IMG/VR virus record: IMGVR_UViG_3300042367_000228 | Location: 186,001-250,000 of that record | Strand: one strand, 5' to 3' | Length of the DNA: 64,000 bases | Source of the DNA: a virus | In this document: piece by piece, positions 1 through 8,531 of the stretch | Layout: each line of letters opens with the position of its first letter | Position numbering within the stretch: the first letter of the stretch is position 1 | Translations under genes and position numbers: made by a program | The notes under the pieces: generated by a model | What the model was told of the DNA's origin: nothing | The model's database searches: none | Seen by the model: only the letters and a program-made list of their open reading frames with translations

Positions 1-120
1 AGGAATGCTTTTTTGTTCAAGCCAACTGCGTATTTGTTGTTGTTGTTTTTCATCTTTAAAAACATACCCGTCAATAGTTGACGGACGATAAGATTCGACC
101 CATAATGATTTTGTTGCCAT
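1..120 (-). CDS. 44: Sliding-clamp loader large subunit, T4 gp44-like (partial)
   Basis: Only the first 40 codons lie in the window; the gene continues past the left edge. The start is the ATG at 120. The N-terminus reads MATKSLWVESYRPSTIDGYV, matching the opening (W-V-E-x-Y-R-P) of AAA+ clamp-loader ATPases of the RFC/gp44 type. The Walker motifs are off the window. In T4, gp44 with gp62 loads the gp45 sliding clamp on DNA. A strong TTGACA/TATAAT promoter sits just upstream. Family assignment rests on the N-terminal box only, but that box is characteristic. Confidence 0.8.
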   Translation of the reverse strand, partial: MATKSLWVESYRPSTIDGYVFKDEKQQQQIRSWLEQKSIP

Positions 121-150
121 ATTAATGCCTTTTGTTTAAGTTAAAAGTGT

Positions 151-179
151 ATTATAGAGTAAAAGACACAACATGTCAA
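151..179 (-). promoter_or_regulatory. Sigma70-like promoter for the clamp-loader gene
   Basis: On the minus strand TTGACA (179-174) and TATAAT (156-151) are separated by 17 bases, 31 bases upstream of the gp44 start. Both hexamers match the bacterial consensus exactly. The same architecture recurs upstream of many minus-strand operons here, suggesting early/middle expression by unmodified host polymerase (inference). Confidence 0.8.
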
Positions 180-198
180 ATGCTGTGTCTTCAAATGA

Positions 199-579
199 TT
201 AGTACATCGGTTGACTAAAGTCAAACTCTTGTACAGTTGATGCGTTTGATGCGCCTAAATTAATGTCTGTAGGTCGATGATCTGATACTGCTAAAATTGA
301 CTTAGTTTCAACTCGTCTAACGGTGAATACAGTATTATTATCTTCTACTTGAACACCACGTGTCCACCGTCCGTGTTCAACTAAGATCCAATCACCAATT
401 TTTACATCGTGTTGATCAGGACCGATTTTATAAACTTTACCCCAACGAGGTTTAATTCCTTCAGTTTTTCCATTATCGCTACTAACAATAATACCGCTAG
501 CGGTTACTTGTTCTTCAAAATTCATATCCGAAACAAGTACATTATCATGAATAGTTTCTAATTGTTCTGTTATAATCAT
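199..579 (-). CDS. GroES-fold cochaperonin, T4 gp31-like
   Basis: 126 residues. The segment from residue 10 (IHDNVLVSDMNFEEQ), ASGIIV, then GKVYKIGP and VKIGDWILVEHGRW follows the GroES beta-barrel order: HDxVLV strand, mobile loop, glycine-hinge GxV, then a GDxV-like strand. The C-terminal ~35 residues are not GroES-like. T4 gp31 replaces GroES to fold the major capsid protein, and a similar role is inferred. A second, textbook GroES is encoded at 49408-49713, so this is probably the divergent head-assembly version. Its start overlaps the stop of the upstream gene by 4 bp, suggesting translational coupling. Confidence 0.7.
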   Translation of the reverse strand: MIITEQLETIHDNVLVSDMNFEEQVTASGIIVSSDNGKTEGIKPRWGKVYKIGPDQHDVKIGDWILVEHGRWTRGVQVEDNNTVFTVRRVETKSILAVSDHRPTDINLGASNASTVQEFDFSQPMY

Positions 580-902
580 TGTTTACCTTTATAGTTGCTA
601 GGCTTTTCTGATTCTTTTACAATCGGGTCGATTAGTGTATCGACTATCGGTGCTGGCTTTATTAATGCCGGTTGCACTCTTTGTTCAACAACTGGTTCAG
701 TTACTATATGACGTTCAACTGGAATTCCAGTTGATGGAACATGTGGAATGTCTGATTGTTTACGAATAATCTGTCCACCTGGACCTAATATATCGCCCCG
801 TGCATTAATTTGCACATTACTAACTGCGACTGCAAGTTCATTTTGACTTACTAGTCTGCCCATATCAATTGTTTTACCTTTAGCTGATTTATATATTGCC
901 AT
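576..902 (-). CDS. Conserved phage protein of unknown function
   Basis: 108 residues. The first ~55 residues (MAIYKSAKGKTIDMGRLVSQ, then QINARGDILGPGG) form a compact, probably folded part; the rest is proline/valine-rich and charged, likely disordered. No catalytic motif is visible. It overlaps the following gp31-like gene by 4 bp (ATGA-type), so the two are probably co-translated. The pattern resembles small conserved proteins near gp31/gp44 in marine T4-like phages, but I cannot name the family. Confidence 0.6.
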   Translation of the reverse strand: MAIYKSAKGKTIDMGRLVSQNELAVAVSNVQINARGDILGPGGQIIRKQSDIPHVPSTGIPVERHIVTEPVVEQRVQPALIKPAPIVDTLIDPIVKESEKPSNYKGKQ

Positions 903-922
903 GTTGTTCTCCTTTATTCTAC

Positions 923-1432
923 TTATCTTAAAAAGTCACGCCAATCTAAATTATATTTAATACTGTTAATCTTATGAACGTCTAACAAATATAAAACAAA
1001 ACTAGAAACACTGGATCCTCGACCTACACCCCATATTATATTTTCTTGTAAACACGTATCTACAAAAAATTTAAGCCATTGTAGCACTCGAATCATTTTT
1101 CTTTTTTCAAATTCTAACAATTCGTCTTTTACTCTAGATTCTTCAAAAGGTGAATTACATTTTGAAATACAATAAGCGTATACATCAAAGGAATAGTATT
1201 CCGTTGGCATAAACCATAAATCTTGTGCGTTGCTATCAAACTCGTCAATTGATAAATCATATAAAGATGGATCAATTTTAGCAAAATTTAATTCTGCAAT
1301 GTTAGCAAGCTGTGAAAGTTCGTAGGTATCTTCAACTACGATATCTGATAAAGCTGTTTGATGTCCTGAGTACAAGACATCAAATATGTCAGCTTCGTTA
1401 AAAATTGGGTTTGCAAATTTATCTAATTTCAT
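923..1432 (-). CDS. DnaE (Pol III alpha)-like palm-region fragment protein
   Basis: 169 residues. The C-terminal third carries WGVGRGSSVSSFVLYLLDV, then KINSIKYNLDWRDFLR. This follows the bacterial DNA polymerase III alpha sequence G-x-GRGSAAGSLVAYxLGI...DPLxYNLLFERFLN. In DnaE this block lies at the start of the palm, just before the catalytic aspartates. Here the protein ends right after it, so it cannot be a complete polymerase. It could be a remnant or a repurposed DNA-binding/regulatory module. The upstream ~110 residues are acidic and unrecognised. The ATG at 1432 is 10 bases after the preceding stop. Confidence 0.6.
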   Translation of the reverse strand: MKLDKFANPIFNEADIFDVLYSGHQTALSDIVVEDTYELSQLANIAELNFAKIDPSLYDLSIDEFDSNAQDLWFMPTEYYSFDVYAYCISKCNSPFEESRVKDELLEFEKRKMIRVLQWLKFFVDTCLQENIIWGVGRGSSVSSFVLYLLDVHKINSIKYNLDWRDFLR

Positions 1433-1441
1433 GCATGTATT

Positions 1442-1672
1442 TTAACTTACATTTATTAGTTTGTCAAGTCCTTTATTCCTCGATTCCATAACTTTATTCC
1501 ATTCTTCACGTTGTCTGTTACTTAATTCTTCTTTGTAAGCATCTAACATGTTAGTAATTTGAGATTGCACTTCAAAATTTGAAGTCATAAAGTATTTTTT
1601 AGTTAAATCGTTTATTTTTGCTTCAATTTCAGCAGTTTTTAACTCTGATAAATTATATATTAGTGGATGCAT
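1442..1672 (-). CDS. Small conserved phage protein, helical
   Basis: 76 residues, mostly helical and charged (MHPLIYNLSELKTAEIEAKI, later EEWNKVMESRNKGLDKLINV). No enzymatic motif or membrane segment. It sits 3 bases downstream of the structural gene at 1676 and in line with it. The sequence is of a type I associate with T4-like marine phages, where its role is unknown. Confidence 0.6.
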   Translation of the reverse strand: MHPLIYNLSELKTAEIEAKINDLTKKYFMTSNFEVQSQITNMLDAYKEELSNRQREEWNKVMESRNKGLDKLINVS

Positions 1673-1675
1673 AAA

Positions 1676-2284
1676 TTACGGAATAGCATAACGACCTAAA
1701 TACTTCACAAATACAGTAGCACCACCGTCATAAGTATAAGCTTCAATAGCATGATATGCTGAATTGTCAATTTCAATTGCCGGAAATGACGCTTCACGGA
1801 TAACAACACCAGCATTAGCTGACGATATTGCAGTTAATTCATGTGAAGACACACCTAAACCAATTAAATGAACTCTTATAGAAGCGTAAACTCCTCTTGC
1901 GTTAACTGGCCAGTTACTAAAACGAAGAGTCGAAGCACGAGCAACTGAAAATAATTGAAAAACGCCGTTATATAATGATGCTTCGAGTATATTATCTCCA
2001 GTATCAGTTAAACTTTGTGAATAAGTAGAACGCACACCGTAAAACTTATTATATCCGCCATTTAAAATTACTCCTTCGCCTAAATCACTTGTAACTGCAG
2101 TAGCAGTGTCACCAATTGACGATTTTAATACTGCTTTATTTTGCAATTCTTCAATTTCAACCTTAGCTACTTGTAATGCAGTTTTGATTGCACCGAAGTT
2201 ATTTCGAAAACCGGCACTATCATTGTCTTGCCCTGCAACCGGATAAAGGGCGTTGATTGTTGTTGTTGTTATATCACTACTCAT
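1676..2284 (-). CDS. Virion structural protein with NNFG/IKTALxxAKxEIxxLQ N-terminus
   Basis: 202 residues. Residues 19-50 contain GQDNDSAGFRNNFGAIKTAL followed by QVAKVEIEELQ, an amphipathic segment resembling the N-terminus of the giant structural protein at 9251 (GNDGTGDSIRDAFRKVNENF). Such segments are typical of fibre or baseplate-attached proteins. The rest is beta-rich. It overlaps the 877-residue structural gene by 4 bp, so they are likely translated together as late proteins. Exact virion location unknown. Confidence 0.6.
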   Translation of the reverse strand: MSSDITTTTINALYPVAGQDNDSAGFRNNFGAIKTALQVAKVEIEELQNKAVLKSSIGDTATAVTSDLGEGVILNGGYNKFYGVRSTYSQSLTDTGDNILEASLYNGVFQLFSVARASTLRFSNWPVNARGVYASIRVHLIGLGVSSHELTAISSANAGVVIREASFPAIEIDNSAYHAIEAYTYDGGATVFVKYLGRYAIP

Positions 2285-4914
2285 TGGAGGTTCCTATTAT
2301 TAAATACAATATATTTATCGGAATCTTCACCGATAATTTTGTTTATTATAAATCTGTCAACTGTATAATCTACCAGTTTAAAATCAAAATTGCTATTTTT
2401 AATGTTTAGCATAACAGTATCTGCACTTCCTACTTTACAAAAACATAAAGGAACTGCTAATATAAATCCTAGTTCCATTCTAGAATCAGATTGGACAGAT
2501 CTCATCCATAATGGAAGATAATCCCATTTTATTTCTCCTAGATTTGAAATTTGAGATCGCCACGAGTTAACGTTATTTTTATTAGATGATGTTTGATACA
2601 TTAACGGGTCAATCATTTTAATGTATATTACTTCGTACACTGGAGTTTTAGTTCCTGGAAGATATGCGGTTGCTTTGTATACATCTTCAAATTGAAACCG
2701 TTTAATAGAATTATTAGTTAATGAACTATAATCTGATAATAATTTTGTTTCAATACCGGCATAAATTAACATTGATAACGAATCCTGAACTCCAAATGAA
2801 GTATCGTATGGTCGATATATCGATGATGATGTAAAAATATCCAAGTTGTTAATAAATTTAGACCAGATATCTCTATGAGTTAGTGTCATAAAAGGTTTAA
2901 CGTATATATTACTGTAATTAAGCTTATTTGGAGTATCAACTGTTATTAAAAACTCACGATTTGAAATTCCTAGTTGATATTGATCAGATGCGGCAACTGT
3001 AAATTTATACACTCGGTCGATTGTAGTAGTGTTGTTATCAAATGTAGTATATTGAGGTAACCGTAAGTCAAATGTTAACAGTCCGACTTTTTTAATTGTA
3101 TCATTAAATGTTGTAAAATATGCCGGTGTAAATGTTGTTAGATTATTATCAAAAATTCGTAACTCTGTTACATTGATTTCAGTTGTATCGTAAAATCTAG
3201 TTAGTAACGTATCTGCTTTTAAAATAGATGTTCCGAATGTTGTAAGGCTTGAATCAAATACGCAGTTATTATTATCAAATGACACATAGTGTATTAATGG
3301 ATTAGAGTCAAATACTGTAGTGTAATTATCAAAGCTAAGATGATTAGAATATTGAGATATCGTTCCGGTAATTTCACCGTCGTATTCTAATTTTAATCCA
3401 GGTGGTAATTTCCCATCAACTATCGTATAAACAACAATTGCATTAGAAAGAGTGGTAGTTGCGTTAATACTTAACACCGAGCTGTATCCTGCATTAATAC
3501 GTCCTAAGTCAGTTGCGGTGCTCCATTGGATGACACTGTCGATTTCACCAATTATATCAACAGTAAACACACGAGAAACACTATTAGTTTCGTCTGTATC
3601 GTTATCTCCAATTCGAATTGCTGTTACTGTAAAGTTGTAAGTATTTGTAATAGCTGATTGTGCAGGAACTCTTCCAAATACATCACCGGTGATACTATCA
3701 AAACTCATCCCTAACGGAAGTTCGCTTTTTGTTCCAATAAAGAATCTAGTACCATTAGCAATATTAACATCTAATGGAGACGACATGGTCAATGTGTATT
3801 CAGTTGAATTGCTTATTGATACTTGAGTGACCTGATTGTATATATTAGACCCGTTAAATTTTATATAATGGCCGACTTGTGGCGCCTTAGTAGTCGATGT
3901 AGTTGATACTGTGTAACTACCAATTCGATTGTCTTGTAACGTTTTTCGATTAGCAATTGCAATTGAATTTGCGTTGACTAATTCTAATTTGTAATATATT
4001 AGCTTAGTATCAAATACATCTAATACAAATGTAAGGTAATTGTTAGCGCGATGTGTTCCTAGATTAGACGGAGTAATCCAAACTGGCTGTTGATTATAGG
4101 TTACGTCTGCTGTAAAGATATTCGAGTTTGAAATTAACGATTCTGAATCAGCTCTAAAATACATTGGATTAATAACATATAATTGAAACTTGCGGTAAGG
4201 CGGAGATAATGTATCACCGTCTGTAACTGCAACTACAAAATCGTAAATTCTATTAAGAGCTCTAGGCTGAGATATAGTAAAATAATCATATCCAAGACCT
4301 GCATAATCATACTTTAAAACATCGTACCCATTTTGTGCTTGTGGGCTTGCAAAATCGTATGGTCCGACACCATAAAAACCGTGATCATATGATCCGTTTC
4401 CTTCTTCAAGCCGTAATGTTGTTACTGAATTAACTTCACCATAAATCACTCCGTCAGGTGTAAGCGATAACCCAGGCGGCAATACTCCTTCTGTTATAAA
4501 ATAAGTTAATGATTGTCCAGCAAGCGTATCAGTATCTATTGCGGTTAGTTGATAGTTAACAACTGAGTTATCAACTACAAATAATTGTTGGTAAGGTCCA
4601 ACGTCTAATAACCCTGTAGGTGTTAAAATTACTGGCGCGTCTGCACCGCTAACAGTAATAGTAAATGTTCTGTCAGCAATTTGATTATTCTTAGTTGCTC
4701 TGATACAGAAAGAAAAATCAGTATCTCGAGCAACTTCAAATGGCGACCCGAGTATATAATCGTTATATAACCATAATCCGCCAGGGAGCTTTCCAGAAAT
4801 AACTGAATATTTGACCTCGTTATCGGGATTAACAGGTAGTTGTAAATTAAAATTAGAGCCTTCTTGGAATATACCAAGAGACCCGGATGGTTGTGTCCAA
4901 ACAGTTAGTGCCAT
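2281..4914 (-). CDS. Large structural protein with repeated putative Ig (He_PIG-type) domains
   Basis: 877 residues. At least four modules carry the signature G-x-LPxGLxLxxDGxIxGxV: SGKLPGGLWLY near residue 40, LPPGLSLTPDGVIYGEV near 145, LPLGMSFDSITGDVFGRV near 395, LPPGLKLEYDGEITGTI near 505. These are putative-Ig/cadherin-like folds used in adhesins and phage fibres. Residues ~525-625 hold a different repeat built on FDNN-x-TxF. The C-terminal ~200 residues are unrelated. A T4-like late promoter lies 19 bases upstream, fitting a late virion protein. The start ATG at 4914 opens with MALTVWTQPSGSLG. Confidence 0.7.
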   Translation of the reverse strand: MALTVWTQPSGSLGIFQEGSNFNLQLPVNPDNEVKYSVISGKLPGGLWLYNDYILGSPFEVARDTDFSFCIRATKNNQIADRTFTITVSGADAPVILTPTGLLDVGPYQQLFVVDNSVVNYQLTAIDTDTLAGQSLTYFITEGVLPPGLSLTPDGVIYGEVNSVTTLRLEEGNGSYDHGFYGVGPYDFASPQAQNGYDVLKYDYAGLGYDYFTISQPRALNRIYDFVVAVTDGDTLSPPYRKFQLYVINPMYFRADSESLISNSNIFTADVTYNQQPVWITPSNLGTHRANNYLTFVLDVFDTKLIYYKLELVNANSIAIANRKTLQDNRIGSYTVSTTSTTKAPQVGHYIKFNGSNIYNQVTQVSISNSTEYTLTMSSPLDVNIANGTRFFIGTKSELPLGMSFDSITGDVFGRVPAQSAITNTYNFTVTAIRIGDNDTDETNSVSRVFTVDIIGEIDSVIQWSTATDLGRINAGYSSVLSINATTTLSNAIVVYTIVDGKLPPGLKLEYDGEITGTISQYSNHLSFDNYTTVFDSNPLIHYVSFDNNNCVFDSSLTTFGTSILKADTLLTRFYDTTEINVTELRIFDNNLTTFTPAYFTTFNDTIKKVGLLTFDLRLPQYTTFDNNTTTIDRVYKFTVAASDQYQLGISNREFLITVDTPNKLNYSNIYVKPFMTLTHRDIWSKFINNLDIFTSSSIYRPYDTSFGVQDSLSMLIYAGIETKLLSDYSSLTNNSIKRFQFEDVYKATAYLPGTKTPVYEVIYIKMIDPLMYQTSSNKNNVNSWRSQISNLGEIKWDYLPLWMRSVQSDSRMELGFILAVPLCFCKVGSADTVMLNIKNSNFDFKLVDYTVDRFIINKIIGEDSDKYIVFNNRNLQ

Positions 4915-4932
4915 ATTTGTTCTCGTTTGCAG

Positions 4933-4940
4933 TATTTATA
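4933..4940 (-). promoter_or_regulatory. T4-like late promoter
   Basis: TATAAATA on the minus strand, 19 bases upstream of the 877-residue structural gene. It is an exact match to the T4 late promoter core recognised by gp55 sigma. It forms a divergent pair with the element at 4974-4982. Confidence 0.7.
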
Positions 4941-4973
4941 AGATTTCTGTGTGTCTGCTACTCGCCGTAATTA

Positions 4974-4982
4974 TGATAAATA
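4974..4982 (+). promoter_or_regulatory. T4-like late promoter (TGATAAATA)
   Basis: TGATAAATA on the plus strand, 18 bases upstream of the fibre-like gene at 5001. It has one substitution from TATAAATA. The same GATAAATA variant precedes the genes at 9251, 54632 and 57150, so it looks like a genuine local consensus. Confidence 0.65.
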
Positions 4983-5000
4983 TTAAAAAGAGACTTAATT

Positions 5001-6458
5001 ATGACACATTTATTTACTATTCAAGACAATACCGTTGTTATTGACAATTTAGTTGTTTCGCAGATTAATAGCGATATTACTATTAATGGAACTACCATAG
5101 CAAACGGTTCGGTTAAGATTACCGGTGATTTACAAACTGCTAATATTACAGCAGGAACTTTAAGAGTTAAGGAGTTAATTTCCGAAACTACTGAGTTTGG
5201 AAATTGGTCAGCAGCAACATTTAATGAACTTAATGGTAAAGGTATTACATGGACTTGCGACGAAGGCAACACTCAATTAATATATCGAACAGGTAATCGT
5301 ATTTGGACTTCAAGTAATGTTGATATTGCAGCCGAATCAACTTACATGATCGATAGCATTCCGGTGTTAAGTTCGACCACATTAGGACAAAGTATTACTA
5401 GAAGTAATCTTAGACAAGTCGGTGCGTTAACTGCATTATCAGTTATTGGCGCAGCATCGATAGGCGGATTTGCATACTTTGATAATAATACAAACCGATT
5501 TGGATTAGGTACATCAGAGCCAAACGCGTCAATTAGCATTGTTGATAACAATGTTGAAATTTCATTAGGAAGTCCTGCATATAATTTAGCAACTGTTGGA
5601 ACATATTCAAATCATGATTTTGCTATTATTACTGATAATACCGCTCGCATAACTGTAAAACAATCAGGTGAGGTTCATATTAGTGATGCAATTAGTAAGT
5701 CTGGAATTTTGCGAGTATATGGTTCAATATATGCAGATGAAATTGTTACAGATACAAGAGTTGCACGTACTTCGTCGTTAGAATTTAACGAAACTAGAGC
5801 AGATAGTATATACAATAAAGGTCTAGTATGGAAAACTGAAACTAGTACAAGACAACTATTGTTAATCAACAACCCGTCTAGAATATGGTCAAGTGAATCA
5901 TTTGATTTAGCTGCAGACAAATCATATTATATTAATGGTAGAGAAGTTATTACACAAACGGCATTAGGCGATACTATATTAAATTCTAGTTTAGAAACTG
6001 TTGGTATTTTAAAAGATTTAACAGTCGATGGCAATATAACAGTAAATGGTAACTTAAATTTAAATAATCCATTAGTTGTTAACTCTTTAGATTTAAATGA
6101 ATTAACATCAGCTAGCTCTATATCAATTAAAGCTGCAGAAACTGATGTATTTTATGCAAACGAATCTGAAATAATTGTTGGTTCAAAACAACAAAGTCGT
6201 CGTCCATTTAAAGTATTTGGGTCAGTATCTATCGGAATTACTAATCCGGATCCGTCAGTTAGTTTAGCTGTAAATGGAGATGTTAGTTTTAATAATAAAA
6301 GATTTATGAATGGTGTGGGAATACCGGTTACTGGTTCGTATGTAAAAGGAGATATCATATGGAGTGAAAATCCAGTAGAAGATGGTTATGTAGGTTGGGT
6401 TTGTATCCGCAGTGGCGCCCCAGGTGAATGGAGACCGTTTGGTGCTTTAGGAGCATGA
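5001..6458 (+). CDS. Fibre-like virion structural protein with internal duplication
   Basis: 485 residues. Two long blocks are homologous. Around residues 60-175: ETTEFGNWSAATFNELN, KGITW, GNRIWTSSNVDIAAESTYMI. Around 250-350: SSLEFNETRADSIYNKG, LVWK, PSRIWSSESFDLAADKSYYI. Each is followed by a GIL-x-x-LTV-type segment and an FGLGT or IGITNP-type segment. This is an internal tandem duplication of ~185 residues. The C-terminus (GDIIWSENPVEDGYVGWVCI) resembles the end domains of phage fibre or baseplate proteins. A late promoter precedes it. Its stop overlaps the next gene (ATGA). Confidence 0.65.
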   Translation: MTHLFTIQDNTVVIDNLVVSQINSDITINGTTIANGSVKITGDLQTANITAGTLRVKELISETTEFGNWSAATFNELNGKGITWTCDEGNTQLIYRTGNRIWTSSNVDIAAESTYMIDSIPVLSSTTLGQSITRSNLRQVGALTALSVIGAASIGGFAYFDNNTNRFGLGTSEPNASISIVDNNVEISLGSPAYNLATVGTYSNHDFAIITDNTARITVKQSGEVHISDAISKSGILRVYGSIYADEIVTDTRVARTSSLEFNETRADSIYNKGLVWKTETSTRQLLLINNPSRIWSSESFDLAADKSYYINGREVITQTALGDTILNSSLETVGILKDLTVDGNITVNGNLNLNNPLVVNSLDLNELTSASSISIKAAETDVFYANESEIIVGSKQQSRRPFKVFGSVSIGITNPDPSVSLAVNGDVSFNNKRFMNGVGIPVTGSYVKGDIIWSENPVEDGYVGWVCIRSGAPGEWRPFGALGA

Positions 6459-6850
6459 TAGAATATGATAACAGAATTAAAATAAAAGATCACACCAACA
6501 AGTTAGAGACGATTTATAAACAACGCAGGATGTGGTTATATTCTAGTTCACTAGTGTATACCGCTGTTATATTTTTAATTTTTGGGTGGAATTATTTAGA
6601 TGCTATGCATGATAGTAAAATTTGGTGGGTTGTTATTTCATTAAGTTTACTAATTAGTGTAAATTGGTGGTATTGGACAATGAAGTCATTATCAGAGTTA
6701 GCGAGTAGCATTGATAGTGAATACAAAATATTGTCTGATATAACAGATAGCATAGAACAGGTAAAGATAATATTAAAATGTAGAGAAGATAACAACACAA
6801 TTTGTAACAAATGTCCTGTTGTCGGTGGTTGTTCTAATAACAAGAAGTAG
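6455..6850 (+). CDS. Small membrane protein with two transmembrane helices
   Basis: 131 residues from the ATG at 6455, chosen because AGGAG lies 5 bases upstream and the codon overlaps the preceding stop (ATGA). An in-frame ATG at 6428 lies inside the previous gene. Two hydrophobic helices (residues ~25-45 and ~55-75) are followed by a cytoplasmic-looking helix and a C-terminal cysteine cluster (CNKCPVVGGC). The cysteines could bind metal. No holin or spanin family is recognisable. Function unknown. Confidence 0.6.
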   Translation: MIEYDNRIKIKDHTNKLETIYKQRRMWLYSSSLVYTAVIFLIFGWNYLDAMHDSKIWWVVISLSLLISVNWWYWTMKSLSELASSIDSEYKILSDITDSIEQVKIILKCREDNNTICNKCPVVGGCSNNKK

Positions 6851-6879
6851 TTGACTTCTTGAAGCAATGATTATATAAT
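6851..6879 (+). promoter_or_regulatory. Sigma70-like promoter for queD
   Basis: TTGACT (6851-6856), 17 bases, TATAAT (6874-6879), 27 bases before the queD start. It is the clearest plus-strand example of the host-type promoter class. Confidence 0.7.
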
Positions 6880-6906
6880 ATAGCTTTTTAATAGACAGGC
6901 AATTAT

Positions 6907-7440
6907 ATGAAATGGGAAATAGATAAAGAGTTTCATTTTGAAATGGGACACAGAGTATGGGCACAAAAATTAAATCATGTTGAGTTAAGTATTTCAACTG
7001 ACTGTGCCTGCAAGCATTTACACGGACACAGCTATTCAATTAAAGTATTTTTAGGTTCTGATACGTTAGATCATTCAGAAATGGTTACAGACTTTAAGAA
7101 TTTAAACTTTATGAAACAATTTGTAGATGATGTGTTAGATCATAAGTTTATGATTGATATCAATGATCCAAACTTTAAGTTAATTACAGGTAACGAATGG
7201 AGCAAAGCCAAACACCCATTTGCAAACTTTACTAACTTAGGAAGTTACAACTGGGTTGGATTAACTGAAGGTGAACAATTACATTATAACAGTTTTGTAC
7301 TAGTAGATTTTGTACCAACTAGTGAAAACATTTGTAAGTATTTGTTTGAATATGCTCAATCACGTATAGGTGATGTAGCAAAGGTTACTGCAGTTGAGCT
7401 GTGGGAAACTCGCAAAAGCCATTGTAGATATACAGGATAA
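6907..7440 (+). CDS. queD: 6-carboxy-5,6,7,8-tetrahydropterin synthase (QueD/PTPS family)
   Basis: 177 residues. Motifs: FEMGHRVW (zinc His), CACKHLHGHSYSIKVFL (catalytic Cys and the HxHG zinc ligands), SEMVTDFKNL, VDDVLDHKFM, then PTSENICKYLF and VTAVELWETRKSHCRY. This is the QueD arrangement. A ~40-residue insertion lies between the DHK and PTSEN blocks. QueD makes the deazaguanine precursor used for queuosine or for 7-deazaguanine DNA modification in phages. No other que/dpd gene is in the window, so the endpoint cannot be decided. It has its own promoter and a terminator right after the stop. Confidence 0.88.
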   Translation: MKWEIDKEFHFEMGHRVWAQKLNHVELSISTDCACKHLHGHSYSIKVFLGSDTLDHSEMVTDFKNLNFMKQFVDDVLDHKFMIDINDPNFKLITGNEWSKAKHPFANFTNLGSYNWVGLTEGEQLHYNSFVLVDFVPTSENICKYLFEYAQSRIGDVAKVTAVELWETRKSHCRYTG

Positions 7441-7441
7441 G

Positions 7442-7469
7442 AAAAAAGGCAGCGTAAGCTGCCTTTTTT
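7442..7469. terminator. Bidirectional intrinsic terminator between queD and uvsE
   Basis: GGCAGC-gtaa-GCTGCC flanked by six A and six T residues. The hairpin lies between two convergent genes and has a U-tract on both strands. Confidence 0.9.
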
Positions 7470-7474
7470 ATTGA

Positions 7475-8470
7475 TTACATAAATTCTTCTTTAAACTGGT
7501 CAAACAGTTCAAATGATGCTAGGTTCTTAGCTTTAGATTCCGCCATCATGTTACCCCATTCAAGATGTGTTAGTGCCCATCTGTTAATATCTTTATTTGT
7601 ATAAAAATCACTATGAGCTCGTAATTTACTTTTAGAAGTAGATTCAAGTAATGTTTCCATAGTTGTCATACCAGTACGAGGTATTAATTCTGATTTTGAT
7701 TGACTGTAATGGAATGTTGGTCTAACACCTTGCCAACTTTCAAGTACACCTTGTATTCTAGGATCAGATGCTTTTATATATTCGCCTGTTTTAATAAAAT
7801 GATGATGTATATCAAGCACGATACCAACCTTGTCTTTCAAAGCTAACAACTCATCTAACCCTTGTTGGTACTCGTCGTTCTCTAATGTTAAGCAGTTACG
7901 CAGTTCTGGACTCATTCGTTGCCATGCAGCATCAAAACCTGCTATACCACGTCTACCACTAACATGTACATTAATCTTAAAATCTAATTTAGACTGACCG
8001 AATCCCATAAATCTTGCCATGTCAGCGTGATATTCAAGTTCTTCCAAAGATCTAGTAATGACATCATCTCTGTCGCTAGCAATGCACACAAACTGACCAG
8101 GATGAAAACTGAGACGAATATTAGAATCTTTAGCATATTGTCCAATCTTAGATAAGTTTTGTTCGATAATTTTGATTCTTGATGGTTCTTGCCAAAAGCT
8201 GCGATATAAATCATGAGTATACATTGGAATAACATCAGACCCGATACGAACCATACGTAAATGTTCATCTAAAGTACCTACCTTTCTAATAAGATTAGAA
8301 GTTGCTGTGAGATTTTGCATAGCAATTTCCCACAGCTTTTTTTCTGCTACTTGTTTAGATTGACGACCTAGCCATGCAACTGTAGTTGCTCCCATGTTTA
8401 ATTCTTTAACATTTTCAAACCCGGTTTTAGTGCTGTCAACATACTTGCAAGCAAAGCCGATTTTTTTCAC
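7475..8470 (-). CDS. uvsE: UV damage endonuclease UvsE (UVDE)
   Basis: 331 residues, close to the usual length. It has the TIM-barrel UVDE signatures: KIGFACKY at the N-terminus, LRMVRIGSDVIPMYTH, RLSFHPGQF (metal His), INVHVSGRRGIAG, LTLENDEYQ (metal Glu), VGIVLDIHHHF (metal Asp/His), PTFHYSQSKSE. UvsE nicks DNA 5' of pyrimidine dimers and starts alternative excision repair. T4 itself uses DenV, so this is a different solution for photodamage. TATAAT sits at about 8490, but a well-spaced -35 is unclear. Confidence 0.92.
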   Translation of the reverse strand: MKKIGFACKYVDSTKTGFENVKELNMGATTVAWLGRQSKQVAEKKLWEIAMQNLTATSNLIRKVGTLDEHLRMVRIGSDVIPMYTHDLYRSFWQEPSRIKIIEQNLSKIGQYAKDSNIRLSFHPGQFVCIASDRDDVITRSLEELEYHADMARFMGFGQSKLDFKINVHVSGRRGIAGFDAAWQRMSPELRNCLTLENDEYQQGLDELLALKDKVGIVLDIHHHFIKTGEYIKASDPRIQGVLESWQGVRPTFHYSQSKSELIPRTGMTTMETLLESTSKSKLRAHSDFYTNKDINRWALTHLEWGNMMAESKAKNLASFELFDQFKEEFM

Positions 8471-8531
8471 AGTAGCACCTCGTAGTTATTATAAAGTAGT
8501 ATAATAACATAATTGTGCAAATATTACAATA

